Below, one piece after another: positions 1-5,184 of a stretch of 6,199 nucleotides of DNA. This DNA is from JBBCJM01 sp037190175. Lineage in GTDB: Bacteria > Pseudomonadota > Alphaproteobacteria > Rhodobacterales > Rhodobacteraceae. The stretch's first letter is position 1. Each line of letters opens with the position of its first letter. The stretch covers positions 1 through 6,199 of the forward strand of contig JBBCJM010000126.1 of assembly GCA_037190175.1 (NCBI GenBank). Direction: 5' to 3'. A model generated the notes under the pieces. It saw only the letters and a program-made list of their open reading frames with translations, did no database searches and was not told the DNA's origin. The position numbers and the translations under genes were made by a program.

Positions 1-661
1 GTATCGCGGCATCGCGCTCGGCCGCATCCAGCCGCACGAAGGCGCGGGTGAGCTTCGCCCGGTAATCCTCGAAATTCGCGACGGGAAACCGCCCCGGGGC
101 CATGAATCGGTGGCCCTCGGTCGTGTCGCCCGCCGCGATCCCGTCGACCTCGAAAGGCACCACCGCCGGGCCGCCCTCGTCATGCAGCAGGCAGAGGATC
201 GAGCGCAGCGGCCGCACCCAGCGCAGGGAGCCCGAGCCCCAGCGCATCGACTTCGGCCAGGGGAAGGTGCGGATCACGCCTTCCACCACCCCGGCCACGA
301 TCTCCGCCGCCGGCCGGCCGGGCTTCTCGATCACCGCGAAATAGACCTCGGCCTTCTTGTCCGCCCTGATCTCCAGTTGCTCGCGGGTGAGCCCGGTGGA
401 ACGCAGGAAGCCTTCCACCGCCGCGGCCGGCGCGTCCACCCGCGGCCCCTTGCGCTCCTCGCGCACCGGGCGGCTTGTCGCGTCCAGCCCCTCCACCACC
501 AGCGTGAGCCGGCGGGGGGTGGAGAACGTCCCGGCGTGGGCATAGGTCAGCCCGGCCTCGACCAGGCCCTCGGTCACCATCCGGCGCAGGTCCTCGCGGG
601 CGCGGGGCTGCATCCGGGCGGGGATTTCCTCGGAGAAGAGTTCCAGCAGCATGTCGGGCAT
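1..661 (-). CDS. glyS: Glycyl-tRNA synthetase beta subunit (N-terminal part, cut by window edge)
   Basis: The beta subunit of the bacterial alpha2beta2 glycyl-tRNA synthetase binds tRNA-Gly and works with the GlyQ alpha subunit to charge glycine in the cytoplasm. The first 220 codons are visible; the family is usually near 690 residues, so about two thirds lies off the left edge. The N-terminus begins MPDMLLELFSEEIPARMQ, which matches the LLxExxxEEIP opening typical of GlyS, and a GHRFMAP motif near residue 183 is also a family hallmark. The ATG at 661-659 is preceded by an AAGGGA ribosome-binding sequence 8 bases upstream and lies 3 bases after the stop of the membrane-protein gene. It is the last visible gene of the glyQ unit and is probably cotranscribed from the promoter upstream of glyQ. 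The reading frame is intact throughout. Confidence 0.96.
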   Translation of the reverse strand, partial: MPDMLLELFSEEIPARMQPRAREDLRRMVTEGLVEAGLTYAHAGTFSTPRRLTLVVEGLDATSRPVREERKGPRVDAPAAAVEGFLRSTGLTREQLEIRADKKAEVYFAVIEKPGRPAAEIVAGVVEGVIRTFPWPKSMRWGSGSLRWVRPLRSILCLLHDEGGPAVVPFEVDGIAAGDTTEGHRFMAPGRFPVANFEDYRAKLTRAFVRLDAAERDAAI

Positions 662-664
662 CGG

Positions 665-1204
665 TCAGGTCCCTTCGCGGGAGGGTTGCGGCGGACAGCC
701 GGGCGGCATCGGCCGGCCCTCGAAAACCTCGCGCCCGCAGGCGTTGAGCTGGGGCCAGACGAAGACCAGCCCCTCGGGGGTGACGGCCACCACCCGGTCG
801 ATCCCCCAGGGCTGGTGCGCGCGCGAGAGGAACACGGGCACCCGTCCCGAGGCGATGCCCTGGTCGAGCGCGCCGGCGTCGAAACAGGTGAACCAGCCGG
901 GGGTGACCAGCGCCTCGGCGCCCTCGTAGGGCAGGTGGGTCTCGGCCGAGGGCGCCGCCCCGGTCAGCCGGGCGCAGGCGCGATAGCGCAAGGGGGAGGA
1001 GGCGGCGTCGATCCCCTGGAAGCCGGTGACCGGCAGTACCTCCTCGGTCCCGTCGCGGCGGGTGACCACGATCTCGGCCGCGGCCGAGGTGGGGTCGATG
1101 CGGTGGTAATAGCCGCGGGTCTGCAAGTACCACATCGCCCCGCCGCCAAGGACGGCGACGGCGAGCATCGCGAGGATGCCGAGGCGGGCGAGCGAGAGGC
1201 GCAT
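665..1204 (-). CDS. Single-pass membrane protein of unknown function, DUF6446-like, between glyQ and glyS
   Basis: This 179-residue protein has no known function. Residues about 8-27 form one hydrophobic helix after a short positively charged N-terminus (MRLSLAR), which predicts an inner-membrane anchor with the C-terminal ~150 residues in the periplasm. The helix could instead be an uncleaved signal; I see no lipobox. The soluble part has four cysteines (77, 107, 156, 170), an even number compatible with disulfides, and conserved-looking stretches YRACARL, GWFTCFDA and FVWPQLNACG. The ATG at 1204 lies 2 bases after the glyQ stop, with only a weak ribosome-binding site, so translation probably depends on coupling to glyQ. 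The stop is 3 bases before glyS. From memory, Rhodobacterales commonly carry a DUF6446 protein at this position; that family name is a recollection, not a search result. Start confidence is high because the hydrophobic segment begins directly after it. Confidence 0.85.
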   Translation of the reverse strand: MRLSLARLGILAMLAVAVLGGGAMWYLQTRGYYHRIDPTSAAAEIVVTRRDGTEEVLPVTGFQGIDAASSPLRYRACARLTGAAPSAETHLPYEGAEALVTPGWFTCFDAGALDQGIASGRVPVFLSRAHQPWGIDRVVAVTPEGLVFVWPQLNACGREVFEGRPMPPGCPPQPSREGT

Positions 1205-1206
1205 CC

Positions 1207-2133
1207 TCAGACCGAAGCCCCCGCCTCGGTGGTGACGAAGGCGTCGGCGCATTTCCTGGCCAGGGCGCGGACGCGGCCGATGTAGGCCTGCCGCTCGGTG
1301 ACCGAGATCACCCCGCGGGCGTCCAGGAGGTTGAAGAGGTGGCTGGCCTTGATGCACTGGTCATAGGCGGGATGGGCCATGACGATGCGCTTGCCGGTCT
1401 TCGGGTCCTCCGCGGGGAAGGCCAGCAGGCGGTCGCATTCGGCCTCGGCGTCCTCGAAATGCCGCAGGAGCATCTCGGTCGAGGCGCCGTCGAAGTTGTG
1501 GCGGGAATATTCCTCCTCCGTCTGGCGGAAGATGTCGCCGTAGGTCAGCGGGATCGGGCTCTGCGGATCGTTGAAGGGCATGTCCATCACGTGGTCGATG
1601 CCCAGGACATACATCGCCAGCCGCTCCAGCCCGTAGGTCAGCTCGCCCGAGACCGGGCGGCAGTCGTGGCCGCCGACCTGCTGGAAATAGGTGTATTGCG
1701 AGACCTCCATCCCGTCGCACCAGACCTCCCACCCCAGACCCCAGGCGCCCAGGGTGGGGCTTTCCCAGTCGTCCTCGACGAAGCGGATGTCGTGCAGCGC
1801 GGGGTCGATGCCGATGGCGGCGAGCGAGCCGAGGTAGAGTTCCTGCAGATCCGGGGGCGAGGGTTTGATCAGCACCTGGTACTGGTAATAGTGCTGGAGC
1901 CGGTTGGGGTTCTCGCCATAGCGCCCGTCCGTGGGCCGGCGCGAGGGCTGCACATAGGCCGCGGCCCAGGGCTTGTTGCCCAGGCTTCGCAGGGTGGTGG
2001 CGGGGTGGAAGGTGCCCGCGCCCACCTCCATGTCATAGGGTTGCAGGATCGCGCAGCCGCGGGCGGCCCAGTAGGCTTGCAGCCGCAGGATGATCTCCTG
2101 AAAGCTCCTGGGAAGTCCGGTGGTGGTCGGCAT
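1207..2133 (-). CDS. glyQ: Glycyl-tRNA synthetase alpha subunit
   Basis: This is the catalytic alpha chain of tetrameric class II glycyl-tRNA synthetase, which activates glycine with ATP and works with GlyS to charge tRNA-Gly. It is 308 residues, close to the family norm of about 300. Family stretches in order: RGCAILQPYDMEVGAGTFHP (26-44), QPSRRPTDGRYGENPNR (62-78), LQHYYQYQVLIKPSP (79-93), VEDDWESPTLGAWGLGWEVW (119-138), DGMEVSQYTYFQQVGG (140-155) and the class II motif-3 region ELTYGLERLAMY (164-175). The start at 2133 is chosen because GAGGGG lies 6 bases upstream and the protein then opens with the expected SFQEIILRLQAYW. An upstream in-frame ATG at 2166 overlaps the proposed -10 box and is unlikely. 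The gene leads an operon with the small membrane-protein gene and glyS, and has its own promoter at 2162-2190. Confidence 0.98.
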   Translation of the reverse strand: MPTTTGLPRSFQEIILRLQAYWAARGCAILQPYDMEVGAGTFHPATTLRSLGNKPWAAAYVQPSRRPTDGRYGENPNRLQHYYQYQVLIKPSPPDLQELYLGSLAAIGIDPALHDIRFVEDDWESPTLGAWGLGWEVWCDGMEVSQYTYFQQVGGHDCRPVSGELTYGLERLAMYVLGIDHVMDMPFNDPQSPIPLTYGDIFRQTEEEYSRHNFDGASTEMLLRHFEDAEAECDRLLAFPAEDPKTGKRIVMAHPAYDQCIKASHLFNLLDARGVISVTERQAYIGRVRALARKCADAFVTTEAGASV

Positions 2134-2161
2134 GGCGGGCCCCTCGCGCAGCGGCGCCCTG

Positions 2162-2190
2162 CTCATAGGGTCAGGCCCCGGCAGGGTCAA
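2162..2190 (-). promoter_or_regulatory. Probable sigma-70-type promoter of the glyQ operon
   Basis: On the minus strand TTGACC (2190-2185) and TATGAG (2167-2162) are separated by exactly 17 bases. They match the TTGACA and TATAAT consensus at 5 and 4 of 6 positions. Transcription would begin near 2155, giving a leader of about 20 bases before the glyQ ATG at 2133 and its GAGGGG site. The hexamer TGACCC occurs twice in direct orientation, at 2189-2184 and 2173-2168, in the -35/spacer region; this could be chance or an operator. The 79-base gap (2134-2212) shows no convincing terminator after the upstream lipoprotein gene: GC-rich self-complementary stretches exist but no T-run follows them. 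Some read-through from the ppx unit is therefore possible. Confidence 0.6.
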
Positions 2191-2212
2191 TGCGGCGCCG
2201 GGCCGGCCACCC

Positions 2213-2764
2213 TCAGGGCGCGGCGGCCAGTTCCTGCCGGCGCTTCTCCAGCACCTCTTCGCGCGGGCGCCAGGCATAGCGGGTGTCGGCCCGCACCGGG
2301 GCCCAGTAGACCACGCCGCCGGTCCGCCAGGGGTCGAGCACCAGCCCGTCGTAGAGGCTGTCGCCCTTGCGGCTGATCACCGCGGTGGAATGCTCGATGC
2401 GCAAGGCCGTGGCCGGGGCGATGGCGCGGTGCAGGTCCAGCGTGAGGAAGCCTTCCTGCTTCAGCCGCGCCTCGATGTCCTCGGCCCAGTGGTAGCACAG
2501 GCCCCGCGGCCGCAGCCCCATGTTGACCTTGGTGTTGTGGATCAGGGGCGGGTCGGTGATGCCGTATTCCACCACCAGTTGCCGGGTGTAATTGAAGGTC
2601 ACCCGGGCCGCGCGCGCCGCCTCCTCGCGGTCGACCCCCTCGCCCAGGGCCAGGATGTCGCGGGCGAGATCCGCCATCCGCTGCGACTCGTCGCCCTCCA
2701 GCCGCGGCGGCGATCCGCAGGCGGCCAGCGCCAGCAACCCGGTCAGGACGGCCCGCCGCTTCAC
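2213..2764 (-). CDS. Putative lipoprotein with a Cys-His-Asp pattern, possibly transglutaminase-like; function unknown
   Basis: This 183-residue protein is not a family I can name. It starts with a lipoprotein signal peptide: positive MKRR, a hydrophobic LTGLLALAA segment, and lipobox LAAC with lipidated Cys16 followed by Gly-Ser, so it should be exported and membrane-anchored. Conserved-looking motifs follow: FNYTRQLVVEYG (58-69), NTKVNMGLRPRGLCYHW (77-93), RIEHSTAVIS (122-131) and LVLDPWRTGG (141-150). Cys90, His125 and Asp144 occur in the order used by transglutaminase-like and other papain-fold cysteine enzymes, which suggests but does not prove catalysis. The GTG start at 2764 overlaps the rlmE stop as GTGA, with GGAAGGG about 8 bases upstream; the lipobox position supports this start. 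It is the last gene of the ppx-rlmE unit. A catalytically inactive relative or a purely structural lipoprotein remains possible. Confidence 0.85.
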   Translation of the reverse strand: MKRRAVLTGLLALAACGSPPRLEGDESQRMADLARDILALGEGVDREEAARAARVTFNYTRQLVVEYGITDPPLIHNTKVNMGLRPRGLCYHWAEDIEARLKQEGFLTLDLHRAIAPATALRIEHSTAVISRKGDSLYDGLVLDPWRTGGVVYWAPVRADTRYAWRPREEVLEKRRQELAAAP

Positions 2765-3477
2765 CCGCCCTGCCCTTCCGGCAGCCCGCGGAACCCCTGC
2801 GCCACCACGAATTTCTCGGACGAATCCGAGCGGGAGGAGGGCGGCTTGACGTTCGCCACCTTGCGGAAGGCGCGTTTCAGCGTGGCCTGCATCTCGTTCT
2901 CGGCCCCGCCCGCCAGCACCTTGGCCACGAAGGTGCCGCCTTCCTCCAGCACGTCGAAGGCGAAGGCCAGCGCGGCCTCGACCAGCGCCACGATGCGCAG
3001 GTGGTCGGTCGCCTTGTGCCCCGAGGCCGCGGCGGCCATGTCGGACATCACCACGTCGGCCTTGCCGCCCAGCCAGCCCTTGACCAGCGCGTCGGCCTCC
3101 TCGGACAGGAAGTCGAGCTGGTGGATCTCGGCCCCCGGGATCGGCTCCACCTTCTGCAGGTCCACCCCGATCACCCGGCCCACCGGCTTGCCCTTCGTCT
3201 CGCCCAGCGCATTGACCCGCGGCACGGCCACCTGGCACCAGCCGCCCGGCGCGCAGCCCAGGTCCACCACCCGGGCGCCGGGCTTCAGAAAGCCGTACTT
3301 GTCGTCCAGTTCCATGATCTTGTAGGCGGCGCGGCCGCGATAGCCCTCGCGTTTCGCCCGCTGCACATAGGGGTCGTTCAGCTGCCGGTCCAGCCACAGG
3401 GTGGACGACAGCTTGCGCCCCTTGGCGGTCTTCACCTTCACCCGCAGGTCGCGGCTGCCCCTTCCCCCGTCCGTCAC
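2761..3477 (-). CDS. rlmE: 23S rRNA (uridine2552-2'-O)-methyltransferase RlmE (FtsJ/RrmJ)
   Basis: RlmE methylates the 2'-OH of U2552 in the 23S rRNA A-loop using S-adenosylmethionine, late in 50S subunit maturation. The 238-residue protein has the Rossmann-type SAM site VVDLGCAPGGWCQV (70-83), the second strand VIGVDLQKVEPI (102-113), DVVMSDMAAAASGHK (141-155) and FVAKVLAGG (183-191). The K-D-K-E catalytic tetrad of the FtsJ family is complete: Lys53 (AAYKIMELD), Asp146, Lys186 and Glu221 (SSEKFVVAQGF). It is somewhat longer than the ~209-residue E. coli protein because of a basic N-terminal extension and an insertion around 92-98, both usual in alphaproteobacteria. The start is the GTG at 3477, which overlaps the ppx stop as GTGA and has GGAGG 7 bases upstream. 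The same frame stays open further upstream, but that is only the antisense-free overlap with ppx. A later start at the GTG for residue 13 cannot be excluded. Confidence 0.96.
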   Translation of the reverse strand: MTDGGRGSRDLRVKVKTAKGRKLSSTLWLDRQLNDPYVQRAKREGYRGRAAYKIMELDDKYGFLKPGARVVDLGCAPGGWCQVAVPRVNALGETKGKPVGRVIGVDLQKVEPIPGAEIHQLDFLSEEADALVKGWLGGKADVVMSDMAAAASGHKATDHLRIVALVEAALAFAFDVLEEGGTFVAKVLAGGAENEMQATLKRAFRKVANVKPPSSRSDSSEKFVVAQGFRGLPEGQGG

Positions 3478-4601
3478 GGCGCGTCCTCCAGCACCCCGTC
3501 GGCGCTCATCTGGGCGTAAAGAAGCCCCTCGCGCAGCCCGCGGTCGGCCACCGACAGCCGGTCGGTGGGCCAGATCCGCATCAAGGCTTGCAGGATCGCC
3601 GCGCCCGACATGATCAGCGTATGGCGGTCGCGGCCGATGCGCGGATCGGTGCGCCGCCCGTCCGGCCCCAGCGCCAGATAGTCGCGGATCACCAGGTCGA
3701 TCTGTTCCGAGGTCATGGTCAGCCCGTCCACCTTGGCCCGGTCGTAGCGGCGCAGCCCCAGATAGGAGGCCGCCACCGTGGTGATGGTGCCCGAGGTGCC
3801 GATGATCTGGAACCCGTCGCGCGCGGTGCCGGCCCGGGCGGGGGCGAAATTGGCCAGGTTCTCCTCGAAGAACCAGCTCATCAGGGCAAAGCGCGCGGCG
3901 TCGTCCTCCACGTCGCCGAACTGCTCCTTCAGCGTGGCCACCCCCCAGGGGACCGAGATCCAGTCCACCACGCGGGCCAGCCCCTCGCCCTCCTCGCGCC
4001 GCAGCCCCTCCTTCAGCAGCATCATGGCGCGCGGGCGGTCGGGCGGGGCGACGCGCGACAGGTCGATCCACACGAGCTCGGTCGAGCCCCCGCCGATGTC
4101 CACGATCAGCACCTGTTCCGCCCGGGTGCTGACCAGCGGCGCGCAGGAAATGACGGCCAGCCGCGCCTCCTCCTCGGGCTGGATGATCTCCAGCGTGAGC
4201 CCGGTCTCGCGCCGCACCTGGCGGATGAAGTCGCGGGCGTTGCGGGCGCGGCGGCAGGCCTCGGTCGCCACCAGCCGCATCCGGGCCACCCCGTGCTTCT
4301 CCAGCTTCTTCTGGCAGATCCGCAGCGCCTGCACCGTGCGGCCCATCGAGGCGCGGCTGAGCCGGCCCGAGGCTTCCAGCCCCAGCCCCAACTGCACGGT
4401 CTTGGAAAAGCTGTCCACGACATGGAACTGCGCCCCCCGCGGGCGGGCGATCAGCATCCGGCAGCTGTTGGTGCCCAGATCCAGCGCCGCGTAAAGCGGC
4501 GCCGGCCCGGGCTCGGGGGAGGTGGACGGTTCGACCGCGGCCTCGCCCGGGGGCAGGTCCAGCGGGATCGCGTCCTCCTCCCGGGGACGCTCGGGCGTCA
4601 T
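3474..4601 (-). CDS. ppx: Exopolyphosphatase / Ppx-GppA family phosphatase
   Basis: Members of this ASKHA-fold family release phosphate from polyphosphate or hydrolyse pppGpp to ppGpp. The 375-residue protein has a proline- and acid-rich leader (1-36), then phosphate-1 motif ALDLGTNSCRMLIA (39-52), ATEACRRARN (112-121) with Glu114 at the place of the family's catalytic glutamate, phosphate-2 motif VDIGGGSTEL (167-176), GTSGTITTVA (268-277) and the conserved SVADRGLREGLLYA (350-363). It lacks the C-terminal HD-like domain of the ~510-residue E. coli enzymes, as is common for the short form next to rlmE in alphaproteobacteria. Sequence alone does not settle Ppx versus GppA activity, so the symbol is provisional. 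The ATG at 4601 has GGAGGG 8 bases upstream; the frame extends to an ATG at 4724, but that start would cross the proposed promoter and palindrome. It is the first gene of a three-gene coupled unit. Confidence 0.92.
   Translation of the reverse strand: MTPERPREEDAIPLDLPPGEAAVEPSTSPEPGPAPLYAALDLGTNSCRMLIARPRGAQFHVVDSFSKTVQLGLGLEASGRLSRASMGRTVQALRICQKKLEKHGVARMRLVATEACRRARNARDFIRQVRRETGLTLEIIQPEEEARLAVISCAPLVSTRAEQVLIVDIGGGSTELVWIDLSRVAPPDRPRAMMLLKEGLRREEGEGLARVVDWISVPWGVATLKEQFGDVEDDAARFALMSWFFEENLANFAPARAGTARDGFQIIGTSGTITTVAASYLGLRRYDRAKVDGLTMTSEQIDLVIRDYLALGPDGRRTDPRIGRDRHTLIMSGAAILQALMRIWPTDRLSVADRGLREGLLYAQMSADGVLEDAP
3475..3489 (-). promoter_or_regulatory. Ribosome-binding site and overlapping GTG start of rlmE
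   Basis: GGAGG at 3489-3485 lies inside the last ppx codons, 7 bases before GTG at 3477-3475; the GTG shares bases with the ppx TGA stop (3476-3474). This strong site decides the rlmE start and points to translational coupling with ppx. Confidence 0.75.
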
Positions 4602-4632
4602 ATGAAACGCCCTCCATTCATGGTTGGGGGTC

Positions 4633-4661
4633 AGAGTAACGGCCGCGGCCCCCCGGCGCAA
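4633..4661 (-). promoter_or_regulatory. Candidate promoter for the ppx-rlmE-lipoprotein unit (weak)
   Basis: On the minus strand TTGCGC (4661-4656) and TACTCT (4638-4633) are 17 bases apart. Each matches the sigma-70 consensus at only 3 of 6 positions, but a strong TTG in the -35 box with a loose -10 is common in GC-rich alphaproteobacteria. Transcription would begin about 25 bases before the ppx ATG at 4601. The 7-6-7 palindrome at 4676-4695 lies 14 bases upstream of this -35 box. This is inference from spacing and position only. Confidence 0.3.
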
Positions 4662-4675
4662 GGCTTGAGGGGCGG

Positions 4676-4695
4676 ACATGAGCCCGGCCTCATGT
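4676..4695. repeat. Perfect 7-6-7 palindrome, candidate operator in the divergent promoter region
   Basis: ACATGAG (4676-4682) and its exact complement CTCATGT (4689-4695) flank a 6-base spacer, CCCGGC. Pairing stops at both ends. Two direct copies of CTTGAG flank it at 4664-4669 and 4700-4705. A 20-base site with 7-base arms is the usual form of a homodimer operator, and its place between the divergent ppx unit and the methyl-transfer genes would let one regulator act on either or both. No T-run follows, so it is not a terminator. No specific regulator is recognised. Confidence 0.5.
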
Positions 4696-4746
4696 TTCCC
4701 TTGAGAAGAATGGGCGTTGCGCATGCTCGCCGCGGGCCGCGGCGGC

Positions 4747-4755
4747 TGCTATGAC
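4747..4755 (+). promoter_or_regulatory. Possible extended -10 element for the plus-strand one-carbon genes
   Basis: TGCTATGAC has the TGn-TATnAn form of an extended -10 box. No good -35 hexamer stands at the right distance (TTGCGC at 4717-4722 is 27 bases away, too far). If real, transcription would start near 4762, about 90 bases before the first ATG and just before the inverted repeat at 4773-4810. Evidence is thin. Confidence 0.2.
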
Positions 4756-4772
4756 GGCGCCGTCGCGGAACG

Positions 4773-4810
4773 GCTGCGACAGGTCGAAAAACGGCGCTGC
4801 CTGTCGCTGC
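4773..4810 (+). repeat. Inverted repeat that could form a leader hairpin upstream of the one-carbon genes
   Basis: GCGACAGG (4776-4783) and CCTGTCGC (4800-4807) are perfect complements around a 16-base loop that contains a run of five A. One T-T mismatch then allows two more pairs (GC at 4773-4774 with GC at 4809-4810), giving 10 pairs in an 11-position stem. It ends about 40 bases before the ATG at 4852. It has no following T-run, so it is not a simple intrinsic terminator, and I do not recognise a known riboswitch consensus in it. It may act in the RNA leader or as a DNA-binding site. Confidence 0.45.
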
Positions 4811-4851
4811 GAGGCAACTAGAACGGCGGGCGAGGTCAGGGGAGCGGGGCG

Positions 4852-5151
4852 ATGCCGGCGGTGACGGTGGTCTATTGGCGCGACATTCCGGCGCAGGTGA
4901 TCGTGGGCTCCGGCCGGCGGGCGGCGGCCAAGGTGCAACTGCCCGAGCGGTTCGAACAGGCCATCGACCGCTGCGCCATGAAGGTGGGCGCGCGGGACAC
5001 CGACGCCTACCTGGCCGAATGGCGCAAGGCGCCCCCCTACGAGGTGGAGGGCGAGCCCGAGGCCGTGGCCCGCGCCGAGGCCGCGCGGCTGGAGGCCAGC
5101 CACGACCCCGCCGCGCTGAGACGTCTGATCGACAACGGCGGCTGGGCCTGA
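4852..5151 (+). CDS. Small 'virulence factor' domain protein, probable accessory of folate/cobalamin one-carbon metabolism
   Basis: This 99-residue soluble protein resembles the short proteins annotated 'virulence factor' (Pfam Virulence_fact type, from staphylococcal CvfC); this is recognition by eye. The recognisable part is VTVVYWRDIPAQVIVG (4-19), then LPERFEQAIDRCAMKVG (30-46) and DAYLAEWRKAPPYEVEG (51-67), followed by an Ala/Glu-rich helix and a LIDNGGWA end. There is one cysteine, Cys41, no signal peptide and no membrane segment. The ATG at 4852 has AGGGGAG 7 bases upstream. Its TGA stop is followed 30 bases later by the chosen start of the MetF-like gene, so the two are cotranscribed. 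Nothing in the sequence or neighbourhood suggests virulence: position next to two folate-dependent genes suggests a partner, chaperone or regulator of methyl transfer. That role is inferred from context only. Confidence 0.85.
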   Translation: MPAVTVVYWRDIPAQVIVGSGRRAAAKVQLPERFEQAIDRCAMKVGARDTDAYLAEWRKAPPYEVEGEPEAVARAEAARLEASHDPAALRRLIDNGGWA

Positions 5152-5170
5152 ATGGTCCCGCCCAAGGTCT

Positions 5171-5184
5171 GGAGCAACCTGATG
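5171..5184 (+). promoter_or_regulatory. Ribosome-binding site that decides the MetF-like start
   Basis: GGAG at 5171-5174 stands 7 bases before the ATG at 5182. The earlier in-frame ATG at 5152, directly abutting the upstream TGA, has no purine-rich site at a suitable distance. The 5182 start also gives the MALF opening I associate with relatives. Confidence 0.6.

Noticed and set aside
110..1285. A 391-codon plus-strand open frame opposite glyS and the DUF6446-like gene.
   Set aside because: Composition is typical of GC-rich antisense frames and it spans two genes with solid evidence on the other strand.
2194..2215. GC-rich self-complementary stretch (GGCGCC and GGCCGGCC) after the lipoprotein stop, considered as a terminator.
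   Set aside because: No stable extended stem followed by a T-run on the minus strand; short GC palindromes are frequent by chance here.
1339..2376. A 345-codon plus-strand open frame opposite glyQ.
   Set aside because: Opposite strand codes for an unmistakable GlyQ; the plus frame has no motif or ribosome-binding site of note.
3588..4754. A 388-codon plus-strand open frame opposite ppx.
   Set aside because: Antisense shadow of the Ppx/GppA gene with His/Gln/Gly/Arg-rich composition and no domain.
4723..4821. A 32-codon plus-strand frame (opening MLAAGRGGCYDG) in the leader of the one-carbon genes, considered as a leader peptide.
   Set aside because: No ribosome-binding site precedes it and there is no run of diagnostic amino-acid codons; it overlaps the inverted repeat but that alone does not support translation.
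4762..4851. SAM, SAH or cobalamin riboswitch in the leader of the MetF-like cassette.
   Set aside because: I looked because of the methyl-metabolism genes, but found none of the consensus blocks I know for SAM-II, SAM/SAH or cobalamin elements; only the simple inverted repeat is supportable.
5152..5181. Ten-residue N-terminal extension of the MetF-like protein from the ATG at 5152.
   Set aside because: No ribosome-binding site, whereas GGAG stands 7 bases before the ATG at 5182. Reinitiation at 5152 directly after the TGA is possible but less likely.
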